In this document: in pieces, positions 1 to 12,471 of the stretch
Layout of the letters: each line of letters begins with the position of its first letter
How positions within the stretch are numbered: position 1 is the first letter of the stretch
Made by a program: the position numbers and the translations under genes
Notes under the pieces: model-generated
What the model was told of the DNA's origin: nothing
The model's input: only the letters and a program-made list of their open reading frames with translations
Databases searched by the model: none
Assembly: GCF_900324465.2 (NCBI RefSeq)
Contig: NC_046622.1
Coordinates: 20,500,297-20,564,296 of the forward strand
Reading direction: 5' to 3'
Source of the DNA: Anabas testudineus
Lineage: Eukaryota; Chordata; Actinopteri; Anabantiformes; Anabantidae
DNA length: 64,000 nucleotides

Positions 1-128
1 ATATGTGATTTTTATTTATGAGAAACATTGTTTGCATTGTATGAGGTTGAATATTTTGTGGGTATATGAGCATGTATTAATTGTACGAGCGTATTCATTA
101 ATCCTTTCACACCAATTTATCCATACAG

Positions 129-2906
129 GTGCATGCTATGATTCAGATTCTAAAACACTTCGGCTGGACTTGGGTTGGACTGATTGTCACTAATGATGAT
201 TATGGACTCAATGTTGCCCGGTCCTTTCAATCTGCCTTGGATCAGTCTGGTGGGGGATGTTTGGCTTACCTAGAGGTGTTGCCCTGGAACAATGACCCAA
301 GTGAACTGAAGAGAACTGTACATGTGATAAAGACTTCAAAAGCTCGTGTGGTCATGGTGTTTGTACACAAGATCCACATTATTGAACTAATGGAAGAGGT
401 TGGAATTAAAACAAACTATGATTTATAAATCTTAATGTAATGTGTTCAATTACAAATTATCTTCAGTTTCAATCAAATGAATTCAGTTTTACTTGTATTT
501 CTAACAGACCAGAATGTCTGATGGTAAATAATTAAAAATGTGTTTTATATGATGCAATGCACAGGTGGTGCGGCAGAATGTAACAGGTCGGCAGTGGATT
601 GCAAGTGAAGCCTGGACATCAGCTGCTGTGGTCCAGACACCTCGCTTAATGCCGTACCTGGGCGGCACTCTGGGCATTGCCATCCGCCGAGGTGAAATAC
701 CAGGGCTCAGGAGTTTTATGTTACAAATACGTCCTGACCAAAATGACTACAAATATGAAAATAATATTGTAAGGATACAATATTGCAATAATCATAAGTA
801 CAGTATTGTGTTCATAATTACTATAATTATAATTACAACCCTCTAATACATTTCAGGTAAAACAATTTTGGGAATACTCATTTAAGTGTACATTTGATCC
901 AGCAGTTTGGGTAAAAACTGGGGCAGCATTATGCACTGGGCAGGAGGATATTGAAACTCTAGACACTGGGTTGTTGGCTCTTTCTAACCTCAGGCCTGAG
1001 TACAATGTTTACAAAGCTGTATATTCTCTGGCGTATGCCCTTGATGACATGCTGCGGTGTGAGCCAGGGAAAGGACCTTTCAATGGGAACAGCTGTGCCA
1101 GTTCACAAAGCCTGGAGCCATGGCAGGTGTGATATCACTTCAACTGTTAATATTTTGAATACACATGCTGCACCATAAAGGGCTCTATATTGTTTTATCA
1201 GTATAAAATGATAAAATAAACATATAGTGGCTGTTATTTTATTTCAGAAGTAAAGAGTTTTACAGAAGTAGCAGTGGTAAAACTAATTTGTATTTTGTTT
1301 TTGACAACTGACAAAACAGCAAAAACAATAATCTACATTTCCGCTTCTCTCAGTACAGTGATAAAAATTTCATGACTTAGTTGCAAATAATGCCAAAAGT
1401 TAGATACATTTCTGTTTGGATGGAGTCTTATTACATTTTCCATGTATTTTTATCATTTATTTGTAGCTTGTACATTATTTGCAAAAGGTCAACTTCACCA
1501 CATCATTTGGTGATCAAGTATCATTTGATGAGAATGGTGATGTCTTACCAATCTATGATATCATGAACTGGCTTTGGCTCCCTGATGGAAGTACTCAAGT
1601 TCAGAAGGTGGGCGAAGTTAAAAGGTCGGCTTTCAAAGGTGAAGAACTGACACTTGATGAAGACAAAATCTTCTGGAACTTCGAACAAAGAAAGGTTTTT
1701 TCTGATTTATATAGAAACCTGTGATTCTGTGGAATGTAAGAAAAAAAAGCATGAAATTAAAAGTTTACTTTTCTCCCAACAGCCCCCACAGTCAGTGTGC
1801 AGTGAGAGCTGTCCTCCTGGAACCCGTATGGCCAGAAAAAAGGGGCAGCCTGTCTGCTGTTTTGACTGCATTCTTTGTTCTGAGGGAAAGATCAGCAATA
1901 TGAGTGGTTGGGTTCAGTGTTTTGATATTTACATTTTTTTTCTTTAAGGATATAACTCTAAACAGTGTAAATATTTATCCCAACTTTTTTTTCAGATTCT
2001 ATGGAGTGTGCCAGTTGTCCAGAGGATTTCTGGTCCAGCCCCCAGCGTGACCGGTGTATTCCTAAAAATACAGAGTTCCTCTCTTACCATGAACCTCTGG
2101 GTATCTGCCTGACAACCACCTCATTGTTGGGCACATTTATCTGTGCTGTTGTTTTAGGGATCTTCATCTATCATCGCAGCACGCCAATGGTACGTGCTAA
2201 CAATTCAGAACTGAGTTTCCTAATCTTAGTGTCACTTAAACTATGTTTCCTGTGTTCCCTGCTCTTTATTGGTCACCCTGTGCAATGGACTTGCCAGCTG
2301 AGACATGTAGCATTTGGGATCAGCTTTGTGCTCTGTGTCTCATGTATTTTGGTAAAAACCATGGTGGTTCTGGCTGTGTTCAAGGCCTCCAAGCCAGGAG
2401 GTGGAGCCACTCTCAAATGGTTTGGTGCAGTGCAGCAGAGAGGGACAGTGTTGGTTCTTACTTGCATTCAGGCAGCAATCTGCACTGCCTGGATTGTCTC
2501 TGCCTCACCAGCACCACATAAAAATACACAGTACTACAATGACAAAATTATTTATGAGTGTGTAGTTGGATCTACAGTTGGTTTTGCAGTGTTATTGGGT
2601 TACATTGGCTTACTGGCCATTGTCAGTTTCATGTTAGCTTTTCTGGCAAGAAATCTTCCAGACAACTTCAATGAGGCCAAACTCATCACCTTCAGCATGT
2701 TGATCTTCTGTGCTGTGTGGGTGGCATTTGTTCCTGCTTATGTCAACTCCCCAGGAAAATATGCAGATGCTGTAGAGGTATTTGCCATTCTAGCATCAAG
2801 CTTTGGCCTTTTGATGGCATTGTTTGGACCCAAATGTTACATCATCCTACTGAGACCAGAGAGGAACACAAAAAGGGCAGTCATGGGTCGAGGAACCACC
2901 AATTAA
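129..2906 (+). CDS. Gene A: V2R/OlfC olfactory receptor, 5' exons outside the window
   Basis: Class C GPCR of the type 2 vomeronasal/OlfC family, expected in the plasma membrane of olfactory neurons. Visible exons are 129-398, 565-768, 857-1126, 1467-1694, 1783-1906 and 1996-2906, all open, with GT-AG introns and matching phases; they equal exons 4-9 of gene C. Exon 4 carries the flytrap motif DDYGL, exon 5 carries ASEAW, exon 8 has six cysteines and exon 9 three more, followed by seven hydrophobic helices and a C-terminal [12 protein letters not shown] block. Exons 1-3 must lie to the left. Bases 1-128 are intron 3 and match the intron before exon 4 of gene C almost base for base, so A and C are recent duplicates. 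Exon 7 differs from C in a short patch (LTLDED against LTIYEE), which looks like conversion. AATAAA signals follow at 3043 and 3055. Function as a receptor is inferred from family; the ligand is unknown. Confidence 0.9.
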
Positions 2907-3042
2907 TAAAAGTAGCAATTGCAGTAAGGTCATAGTTTTGTCTGAAGCAAAGTGTATGTTGAACTCAGTAGTGATCTTTTGAATTGGCCAATTATAGGAG
3001 TTATAACTGACATTGTAACTTTAGAAATCGTGGTTAGTGTAA

Positions 3043-3060
3043 AATAAATGTATAAATAAA
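3043..3060 (+). promoter_or_regulatory. Candidate poly(A) signals of gene A
   Basis: Two AATAAA hexamers at 3043-3048 and 3055-3060, about 140-150 bp after the stop codon of gene A. The same pair occurs after gene C at 16604-16621. Confidence 0.5.
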
Positions 3061-3227
3061 TGGTGGATCAGATTCTTCATTATTTAGTTTTACCTGGTCA
3101 CAGTTTTCAATATCTTTGAAAAGTGATCATATCGAGACTCTATCTCCACTCTGTTACATATTACCAATGTATGTGGGAATCACCTCCTGTGGTCAGGTGT
3201 GTTGTTACTTTTAAGACACGCAGATTT

Positions 3228-3893
3228 TTTTTTTCTTATTCTTCACTTAATTTTAAATACGATGCGCCGAGGCCATAGCCAGGACACCCACCGTAGGCTA
3301 GCCCCCTACAGAGATTCAAAGGTCAAGCGCTCAAGGGCCCCAAGCACCAAGTCCAAGTTCCACGGAGGCACAGGGCGCAGTGCTGAGCCTAGTGATGCGG
3401 CCAGCTGGTGTCCATCTCAAGGGAACAGGCTGATGCTGTGGGCTTCACCATGGCTAGGTTCTAGGTTGCCAGGCGCCATTTGTGGCTGGTTTAGTCTGCC
3501 GCAGACTGACCATGATTCCTTCATCAGGTTGCCTGTGGATCCATCTGCCATGTTTGGTCTGGATATGTTATGACTCCTTTAGCAAGATCAGACAAACAGG
3601 CATTGTTACCTGGAGGTCTAAGGCAGCTTTTATCATCATGCCAGACCGCCACCTGCTGTCCTTGAGGCCTGTGACAGATTCTGGGGCCAGATGGGCTTGG
3701 GCAACAGGTGGCCTCCTTTCAACAACGCCCATTACAGGCACCGGGATGGGAAGCAACAGTCGTCCCAGTTGGCAGGAACCCACCAATATCCAGAAGGGGG
3801 TATGCTGGGTCTGGTGCAATACCACTAGCTAGTGTTAGATGTGTCCCTGACCAGCTGGGGCAACAGTTGCAGCCTCCCCCCACTGAACCCACA
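3228..3893. mobile_element. Long-TIR DNA element, right end missing
   Basis: A GC-richer block in an AT-rich spacer, matching 16791 onward behind gene C. It begins with the T-rich sequence leading into GATGCGCCGAGGCCATAGC. In the other copy that sequence returns in inverted orientation at the far end; here the right end is lost and the block stops near 3893, at the alanine/threonine-rich (poly-A/T) join to ordinary spacer. It has no convincing protein. The superfamily is not recognised. Confidence 0.55.
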
Positions 3894-4254
3894 TTATTAT
3901 TAAAAAAATGTCTTGGCCAGTTCTACCTTTTCTTTCTACTTTGTTTGTGGAACAGGCTACTAGATGTCCATTGTCATTCTGACATACAGTCATTTTCTTA
4001 TTGACTTTTATAATTAAGATTTTAGTTTAGTTTTCATCTCAGGTCGGTTATATGATTGTTACCTGCTCAATGTAGAAGTCTTTTGAAGTCATTGTATTTA
4101 CAGTACCTTACATGTAAAGTATTGATAATAACTTAAAAAATTCTTTAAAACTAACATGGTTTGATGAGGCTGATATTTATTTATAGAAACATACATTTTC
4201 CAATCGAAAGACAGAAGATGAATACGTATGTCATGACATTTACCCCTTGCCTAG
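3894..4254. other. Intergenic spacer A-B
   Basis: AT-rich spacer that aligns in pieces with 17925-18640 between genes C and D, with internal deletions relative to it. No gene, RNA or regulatory motif was recognised. Confidence 0.5.
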
Positions 4255-4256
4255 TA

Positions 4257-5310
4257 CCGTATTTTCCGCACTATAAGGCGCACTGCATTATAAGGCGCAC
4301 CTTCAATGAATGAGCTTTTTTCATATATAAGGCGCACCTCATTATAAGGCGCATAGAATAGACGCTACAGTAGAGGCTGGGGTTACGTTATGCAACCATT
4401 AGATGGAGCTACGCTGAAGGGAATGTCAACAAAACAGTCAGATAGGTCGGTCAAACTTTATTAGTAGATTACAAACCAGCGTTCTGACAACTCTGTTCAC
4501 TCCCAAAATGAATAAACAGCTTTTTTATTATTTTCCCCCGAGGTGAAGTCAGTGATGTAGAATTTTCATGAGGCAGCTAAGAAGTATTATAGCATTGTTC
4601 TTAAAATTTGTCAGAGTGAGAGTTATGTATTTTAGTTGATTTTTGTTAAGATAATTGCTGCTGAGTGTGATTTATACCTTTGTGCCTTGGAAAGCATTTG
4701 TCTTTGTAAGTATTAACATGTTTATTGTCATTAGAAGTATGTTAGTTGTTACCTGTTACATGTGATAAATTACGTGTGCTTGTTAGTGTAATTAGCGTCA
4801 TTCAAGTCAAGCTAGCGTGTGCGAGTGTAACGTACCAAATGTGTAACGATCCTTTCTGTTTCTTTTAGTTACATAAAGAAAAGATAGGATAAAATGTAGT
4901 TGAGAGCAATGTACTCCTCAGTCCACAGCTCCAGTAAAGACAAGAAACCGCACCATTGATTCGTTCATGTTAAATTCTCTCGCTGCTGGTCTGTTCCCGT
5001 GTTCTACTAAGTGACTGATCGCCTTGAGTTTAAACTCAAGCGTCATAAGCGTGTCTCTTATTAGGAGCCATTTTGGGGTCTTTGCACAAACACAAATGGA
5101 AATCAAACGGCACGCTTCGCGCAGTCATATATCCCAGCATGCACCGCGCGCTACTTCTTCTATGAGGGCAAATGGAGTCAGCGGCTGTTTACCTTAGTTG
5201 CGAGACCTGTTGCGGCTCAATATTGATCCATATATAAGGCGATCCGGATGATGTCAGCTTTTGAGAAAATTGAAGGCTCTTAGGTGCGCCTTATAGTGCG
5301 GAAAATACGG
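4257..5310 (-). mobile_element. pogo/Tigger-type DNA transposon, non-autonomous
   Basis: Terminal inverted repeats of about 27 bp (CCGTATTTTCCGCACTATAA onward at the left, its complement ending at 5310) are flanked by TA on both sides (4255-4256, 5311-5312), the target duplication of the Tc1/mariner/pogo group. Several GGCGCAC/ATAAGGCGC subterminal motifs follow. On the minus strand at about 4918-5080 a peptide with FKLKAISHLVEHGNRPAARE and FNMNES resembles the CENP-B-type helix-turn-helix at the N terminus of pogo/Tigger transposases; the catalytic domain is absent. The equivalent place before gene D (near 18640) lacks the element, so it inserted after the A-B/C-D duplication, just upstream of the gene B promoter. 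Confidence 0.75.
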
Positions 5311-5330
5311 TAATCTTTCTCTCCTAACTT

Positions 5331-5391
5331 GCCATGATAGGCAGTGAGACAGAAAGCTTGCAAAGGGACAACATAGCATTGCATATAAATT
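5331..5391 (+). promoter_or_regulatory. Promoter of pseudogene B
   Basis: ATGATAGGCAGTGAGACAG at about 5334 and a TATA-like CATATAAATT at 5382-5391, the same arrangement and nearly the same sequence as before gene D. The ATG of exon 1 is at 5438. Confidence 0.5.
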
Positions 5392-5758
5392 CAAGAAACC
5401 TCGTTCAAAGGAGATATGAGAAGGAAGAAGGACAGCTATGGGTGCTTTCTTTGACACCAATGTGCTCTTCTTTGTCTACTTTATCTTCTTTTTTTGTACT
5501 TTCTCCTCTTTATGCTCAGTGCTGTCCTCTCTTCCCTCATCTTGTAAACTACGCAAAAAGTTTCTTAATGAAATCCATAAGCCTGGTGATGTGGTTCTGG
5601 GTGGCCTGTTCGCGGTCCACCCGACATCTGTCTTACTCTGTCTCTTTTGAGTTTTCATGATCATGGAAGAAGATACCAGTGAAAAAAAATGACATACTGT
5701 ATGAGTGCTAACTGAAAATTAATGATATATTTTAAAAAGTCTAAGAATATATTATGTA

Positions 5759-7280
5759 TTGTAGTGACCCAGAGGTGAACCACCTTATTATTTTGGTTTT
5801 TGATGCTGCTGTTCCAGTTGCTGCTGTTATGTGTTGCGTGGTTCTCTTGATTGGTTCTTTTATTTTGTAGTGTACATAGTTGAGTCACGTTAGCTTGTAC
5901 TTCCCGGGGAGAGGGGATAGGGGACCCGGGAGAAACAGGCGGGAGATTCAGTGATTCCGGGGTGACTGTTTGACTGAAGCCCTACCTCGTTCAGGTCCAG
6001 CTCGCTGCGCTGCACAGTGGGTGGAGCGGCAAAGACACCACGACACAGCTGGCCCTGGCTCTGGAGGGTCGCGCTCTGCAGGTGCTAATTGATGTCGGAT
6101 CGGAGCAATGACAGGAGCTACCGGCTACCCCTCATTTCCTGCCGCCGCCTGGGAGGAGCTGAGTTTACACGCCTTCCTGGGGGGGCTCACGTCGGAGCAG
6201 CTCCGCCAGCACGTCCGCCTCGCCATGCCTGGCTCTCTGGAGGAGGCGCTCCGTGAAGTGGGCCGAGGAGGTACTGAACCTGAGACTATCACAGCAGAGG
6301 CTCCTGGACCAGCTATTGTTGGCACGGGCAGCCGAGTGCAGCAGTGAGACGGAAACACCAGAGGAGAACGTCAGCCGAGCTCAACCAGCTGCCATTTCAG
6401 TGCACCAGCGTCACCGGCAAGACAGCGGCTGTTTCTGCTGTGGTGAACTGGGACATTTTTCCCGTGATTGCCCCGCCCCCGTGCCGGAAGCTAACGCTGG
6501 GTCACGGCCCGGAGTGAGGCGGTGAGGGGACACTTACTCCGACCATGCACACCCCTCCCCGGGAACTTTCATACAGTGGGTCGCTGTGGATTTATTAAAG
6601 GACTATATGTGGACTATGTTATAGAGAACCACCAATGTCAGGCCCTGGTGGATACAGGGTCTACCATCTGCTTGCTGCGACGGGGGTTTCTCCCGGGGAC
6701 AAACGGTCCACTCCCAGAGGGGTGGACCCCCACTGCAACAGAATTAATGACTGTTACTGGGGAAAAGACAGGGAAACGGGTGCTGCATGTCGCTGTGGGG
6801 GAGCAAAAGGTGAGCCATGAGTTTTGGCTTGCTGACATCCACGACGAGTGCATCATTGGCCTGGACCTGCTCACCCGCTGGGGTGCGCGTGTTGACATGC
6901 TCCGATACACGCTCCGACAGCCCAAAGGCGACATAAGGATGATGGCTAAGGGCATGTCCTGTTTGCTACGTGGATAATTTAATTTTGATATATTTGAAAG
7001 AGACCTTGTTTTTTTTTTTTCTTTTTTCAATTTCATTTTTTCAAAATGTTCAAAATGTGTTTACTACATAAATGAAAATATTTTCTCTGTAGCACTAAAA
7101 TAAATGTCATAAGAAACATACTAAAGTTGTTTATACAAAGCGTAAAGGCAAAAGAAAAACAAAAACAAAATTATCTTCATTTTAGATGTCAAAAAGTATT
7201 TGCGGCTCCCAGTGTTTTGTTTTCCGTGGAAACTGGGTCCAAATGGCTCTTTGGGTGTTAAAGGTTGCTGACCCCTGATC
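5759..7280 (+). mobile_element. LTR retrotransposon fossil with gag/protease remnants
   Basis: This segment replaces exons 2-3 of gene B. It is GC-richer than its surroundings. Visible parts are a CCHC zinc-knuckle of gag type (about 6430-6480) and a retropepsin-like segment with the LVDTGS active-site motif (about 6636-6680). No reverse transcriptase, integrase or envelope was seen and no matching terminal repeats were found, so it is an incomplete, broken copy. Family is probably Gypsy-like, by the gag/protease arrangement only. It is younger than the B/D split because gene D lacks it. Confidence 0.6.
7190..7280. mobile_element. Possible hAT-type terminal sequence
   Basis: A stretch ending in GGTTGCTGACCCCTG resembles the terminal repeats of hAT elements (CAGGGGTCAGCAACC read inverted). 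No partner left terminus was found, so this is a fragment or chance match at the right edge of the inserted block. Confidence 0.3.
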
Positions 7281-7539
7281 TAGGGGCTACACAGTGTTGA
7301 GTACTATGTACAAAATTAAATTCAAATAATAAAACATAGTAAAATCCTAACAGAATAATTTTAAAGCATGTCACATATTAAGGTCAAACCTTACAGATTA
7401 TATATAGAGAGAAACCCCAAAAAATGTGTTGGAGACCAACATAGGAGGTTTTCAGATAATGTTTCTATTTTCTGTAATGAATATTTTGTGAAACGTCTGC
7501 AACAACACAACTTATATAAAAATAGATACTGCACAATAC

Positions 7540-8255
7540 TGTTACAGTTCCTCCCTCTGGCCTGGTCTTTTGGTTTGGTTTTGTTTTGTTCAGTCTCACT
7601 CTCCTGCCACACCCCTGTATGGACTGCCTCCACTCTCCACTCCACACACCGGACTAATTACAGACTCAGTTCACCTGTGCATCCCTCTGTTTTAAAAGCA
7701 CCCCTCAGTCCTCAGTTCGGTGCTGGTTTGTCACTTCTGCTTATTCATTCATGCTGCACACTACTCCTCCACATCTCTGGTCGGTCTGTTTGTTCGTTCG
7801 TTTGTCCGTAAGGCACCTGTCTGTTTTTGGTTTGTAGGTTTTGATTTGTTGGTTCTGCGTTTATGCAGCATTTTTAGTTGATACTTTGTCCTGTTAGTTT
7901 TTGTATGTTTGTTCCTGTTTGCCTGCCTTGCGCAGTGATTTTGGTTTGTCACTTTGTACATTTAGTTGGTTAGTTTCATGTCCGCATTAGTGCGTGGTTT
8001 TTTGTTGGCACTTTGTATGTTGTCGGTAGAGTTTTAGTTTGCGTTTCTGCCTGTGTTCCCACAGCGTTTTCTGTTGTCACTTTGTATGTTTGGCTAGGGT
8101 TTTGTTTGTACTTTGTAGCACCGTGTGTTCGGGTCTCTTTCTTTTGGTACTTTGTTAGTGTTTGTTAGTTCCCTGTGTCCCCTGCCCTTTTTGTTAATAA
8201 ATATATATTTTTGTTCTTACCTGTATGGTCCCTGTCAGTTAGTACGATTGTAACA
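7540..8255. mobile_element. Solo LTR-like fossil in intron 3 of gene B
   Basis: A 716-bp block beginning TGTTACA and ending TGTAACA, flanked on both sides by CAATAC (7534-7539, 8256-8261). TG...CA ends, short inverted termini, a 5-6 bp target duplication and an AATAAA near 8195 fit a solo long terminal repeat. The empty site is present in gene D near 20065 (CACAGTACAACAACAG). It has no coding content. Family not assigned; insertion is younger than the B/D duplication. Confidence 0.6.
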
Positions 8256-11200
8256 CAATACAACAACAGATAACTGTGTATTTAATTAGTGTCGATTATT
8301 CCCTTTACATAAATTTATCCATACAGGTGCATGCTATGATTCAGATTCTAAAACACTTCGGCTGGACTTGGGTTGGACTGATTGTCACTAATGATGATTA
8401 TGGACTCAATGTTGCCCGGTCCTTTCAATCTGCCTTGGATCAGTCTGGTGGGGGTTGTTTGGCTTACCTAGAGGTGTTACCCTGGGACAATGATTCAAGT
8501 GAACTCAGGAGAATTGTACATGTGATAAAAACATCAACAGCTCGTGTGGTCATGGTGTTTGTACAAAGGACCCAAATTACTGAATTAATGGAAGAGGTTG
8601 GAATTCAAGTACAGTGTGATTTAAAAGTCAATGATCCCAATAAATGTAACATTGTGAATTATATTGTACATTTGTCTAAACCAAAGTTCAGTGACAAAAG
8701 TCTTGTTAATTGTCCCCAGTTTAAAATGAAATCTTCTAAAATACCAAATGTCAGTCACAGTTAAATCAGACCATCAGACATTTAGACCAGTAAAATCTTC
8801 AGCTGAACAAAGCATAGTTTAAAATGGTTGGAAAGAACCCAGAATACAACAAGTAAAGAAATAATTAAATAATTGTAATACTTGGGTGAAACCTTTCATA
8901 TTATAAAGGTGGGCATAGAACAAACCAGCTTTAGAAATTAACAGTAAAACAAATAAACAGCATTAGTTCAGGTCTCAGGGATTTTCTATTTCAAACGCAT
9001 CCTGCACAAAATAACAAATATGAAAATAACATCGTAAGGATTAAATATTACACAGTAACTTACATAAATATTAAATCATAAGTAATCTGGGGTGGCCTTG
9101 TATTGCATTTTCTGTTAATGACAACATTTTAACATTTCAGGTGAAACTATTTTGTAAATACACATTTAAGTGTAGCTTTGATCCGGCAGTTGGAGTAGAA
9201 ACTGGGAAAACATTGTGCACTGGGCAGGAAGATACTGAAAATGTGGAGACAGAGTTTTTGGATGTTTCTAACCTTAGATCTGAGTACAATGTTTACAAGG
9301 CTGTGTATTCTCTGGCGTATGCCCTTCATGACATGCTTCAGTGTGAGCCACGGAGGGGACCTTTCAGTGGGAACAGCTGTGCCACTTTGCAAAGCCTGGA
9401 GCCATGGCAGGTGTGATATCAATTTACATTCAACATGTTTGAAAAAAAAAAAATCTTGTTGTATTCTGTTTCATCACCATCGTAGAGTAAAATACACTTA
9501 ATTTAAAAATGGCATTTGTATACTGGTTATTTGTTTTAATCTTTCCTTTGAAAAATAGGATAATTAATATATGTAGTAGCATAAAACACATGGATGGGGT
9601 CTTGTCACTCTCCTCTGTTTTTCATCTTTATCATGCATTTGTAGCTTGTACATTATTTGCAAAAGGTGAACTTCACCACATCGATTGGTGATCAAGTATC
9701 ATTTGATGAGAATGGTGATGTCTAGGGCGATGTTAAAAGGTCGGCTTTCAAAGGTGAAGCACTCACAATTTATGAAGAAAAAATCTTCTGGAACTTTGAA
9801 TCAAGAAAGGTAATTTCTAAGCTTATCACAGCTGTTGTTACATTTTTGTAAGTATAACTATAAAATAACATGGTTATCTCTCTCCCAAAAGCCCCCACGG
9901 TCAGTGTGCAGGGAGAGCTGTCCTCCAGGTACTCGTATGGCCAGAAAAAAGGGGCAGCCTGTCTGCTGTTTTGACTGCATCCCTTGTTCTGAGGGAAAGA
10001 TCAGCAAAAAGACTGGTTGGTTTCCATGCATTCATATTTGCAGTTTCAATGAATTACATGTAATTAAACTAGTAGTTTAACTACATTTTGAAGTAACTTG
10101 TTTTATTATGTTACCAAACTTCTCTGAGATGTAAGTTGAAGACTGTCTGATTAGTTAACATTGTTAATGCTTTGTATGCCAGTGAGTCAAGACTGTTGAG
10201 CTTATGAAAAATCCTGACTATTTTGTTGAATCAAGGTTTTGGTCTCAGGGGTATTCTAAGAAGCTGGATTTCAGTTGACTTGTGAAAAATATTTGGTTAT
10301 ATTTCATGTTTTCAGTCTAAATTTCAATTTGTAAAACTAAACACTAATATATTATGTGTCAATTAGTATGGATTATTGCTATTTATTAGCAATACTTGGA
10401 TAACTGAGCAATCTCGTGTGGTGTCTGGTGCAATATACCCACTTGGACTGATAAGCTAAATGGGCAGACCTTTCACTTCTATGCTGATGTGTGCATGATC
10501 TGTAAACCTGACCTCAATTTTACCTGGAAAGCGACATTGATATTGTATCAGACATACCTTATGAATTAGATTTTTTAATTTTTACAAAGTAGTCTGATTT
10601 AGGCAAAATACAGTTCTCCCTACGTTGGCTTTTCTACAATTCAAATCTGTTTAATGTGACGTCAATGGTAGGTGGCCAAGCTGTGCTTTGAAAGTAGCAT
10701 CTGAATAGTGTCATTTTACTTTGATTATGTTACTATGGGTACTGTAAAATCCATAACTATCGTACCCTTTTGGCAGACTCCATGGAGTGCATCAGTTGTC
10801 CAGAGGATTTCTGGTCCAACCCTCAGCGTGATCTATGTATTCCTAAAGAAACAGAGTTTCTGTCCTACCATGAACCTCTGGGTATCTGCTTGACAACCAC
10901 CTCACTGGTGGGCACATTTGTCTGTACTGTTGTCCTGGGGATCTTCATCTATCATCGCAGCACACCAATGGTACGTGCCAACAATTCAGAACTGAGTTTC
11001 CTGATCTTGGTGTCACTTAAACTGTGTTTCTTATGTTCTCTGCTCTTTATTGGTCGCCCTATGCTATGGATATGCCAGCTGAGACATGTAGCATTTGGGA
11101 TCAGCTTTGTGCTCTGTGTCTCATGTATCCTGGTAAAAACCATGGTAGTTCTAGCTGTTTTCAAGGCCTCAAAGCCAGGAGGTGAGGCCACTCTCAAGTG

Positions 11201-11690
11201 GTTTGGTGCTGTGCAGCAGAGAGGCACAGTGCTGGTTCTTACTTCTGTTCAAGCTGCAGTATGCACATCTTGGCTTGTCTCTGCCTCACCAGCTCCTCAT
11301 AAAAACACACAGTACCACAATAATAAAATAGTTTATGAATGTGTAGTTGGCTCCACAGTTGGTTTTGCAGTGTTATTGGGTTACATTGGCTTATTGGCCA
11401 TTGTCAGTTTCATGTTAGCTTTTCTAGCAAGAAATCTTCCAGACAACTTCAATGAGGCCAAACTCATCACCTTCAGCATGTTGATCTTCTGTGCTGTGTG
11501 GGTGGCTTTTGTTCCTGCTTATGTCAACTCACCTGGTAAATATGCAGATGCTGTGGAGGTATTTGCAATCCTGGCCTCTAGTTTTGGTCTCTTGATTGCA
11601 CTCTTTGGACCCAAATGTTACATAATCCTGCTGAGACAAGAGAGAAACACCAATAAAGCAGTCATGAACAGAGGCATCACTAAGACCTAA

Positions 11691-12350
11691 AAGCAGCAGT
11701 TACAGTAAAATGATTATTTTTTAGTGAAATAATCTGTATTATTTGTTATTTCAGTAGATATCTGACCTTGAAGTGACCTTTTTTTGTCTGGTTACATTTT
11801 ACCCGATTTAAGAGATTCCGCCTGATGTGTGAAATATCCTAAATAAAACTTGAAAAAGCTAAAATATTAAACCACTTTTCTTGTAGTTTTTTAAACAAGG
11901 AGTTTTCAAACAATTTCTAAGTCAACCAAAACTATACAGGAAGAAGTGGGAATCATCACATTCCAAGTGAATATTTATTAACGCATTGTCTCTGAACATT
12001 TGAGTTTCATTATTTGCAACTTGTCAAATATGTTAATTGCCGCTTTATTATTAAATTAATAGATAATGTTATCAATTTACTATAATCCTTCCTTCATAAT
12101 ATATTTTCTGTTAAAGGATACCATAGAAAGACATATGTCATTTGATATTATATATCAACATTACATTAATAAATAAATATCACTAACAACAACTACAATA
12201 AAAATAATAATAATAATCAACTGTGACAGTAGTTCTTGGCTTTTATTTGCTGGAATGCTAGCATGGCATTACATTTAAATCATGCTTTATCCTGGGGAGT
12301 ATAACAATATAATTAGGTTGATATGTTATGTCCTGCCTCACAGCTGATCC
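11691..12350. other. Intergenic spacer B-C
   Basis: AT-rich 3' flank of B, with AATAAA at 11842-11847, then about 400 bp of AT-rich sequence with short A/T repeats. No gene or mobile element recognised. Confidence 0.5.
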
Positions 12351-12423
12351 TCTGATAGGTGGTAAGAAAGATTAGACAGTGGTGGAAACCATGCAAAGGG
12401 CGTGACAGGGATGCATATAAAAC
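12351..12423 (+). promoter_or_regulatory. Promoter of gene C
   Basis: CTGATAGGTGG at 12352 and a TATA-like CATATAAAAC at 12414-12423, 49 bp before the exon 1 ATG. The GATAGG box and TATA pair recur before B, D and the relic at 44825. Confidence 0.55.
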
Positions 12424-12471
12424 CACAAGCCTTGTCTGAAGAGCACAAAGGTATGAAGGAAACAGGAAAGT

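Larger units (their letters stand above)
5438..11690 (+). pseudogene. Gene B: V2R/OlfC pseudogene, twin of gene D
   Basis: Host receptor gene broken at several points, read against gene D. Exon 1 (5438-about 5634) is joined to its intron by a deletion that removed the exon end and donor. Exons 2 and 3 are gone, replaced by fossil elements at 5759-7280. Exon 4 (8327-8596) is open. Exon 5 survives only as its last part (about 8971-9039) without its acceptor. Exon 6 (9141-9410) is open but has the conserved FWEY changed to FCKY. Exon 7 (9645-9809) lost 63 bases in frame, and the join makes a TAG. Exon 8 (9892-10015) and exon 9 (10777-11690) are intact, so a full seven-helix reading frame remains. 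A 716-bp LTR-like insertion sits in intron 3. AATAAA follows at 11842. A full receptor cannot be made; transcription of the 3' part is possible but not shown. Confidence 0.9.

Noticed and set aside
6522-6977. Possible domesticated aspartic-protease gene
   Set aside because: It sits inside a broken LTR-element fossil that is absent from the twin locus, with no sign of host exons or conservation; treated as a fossil.
7368-7811. 147-residue plus-strand open frame
   Set aside because: It crosses from intron 3 of pseudogene B into the LTR-like fossil, has no domain and is low-complexity.
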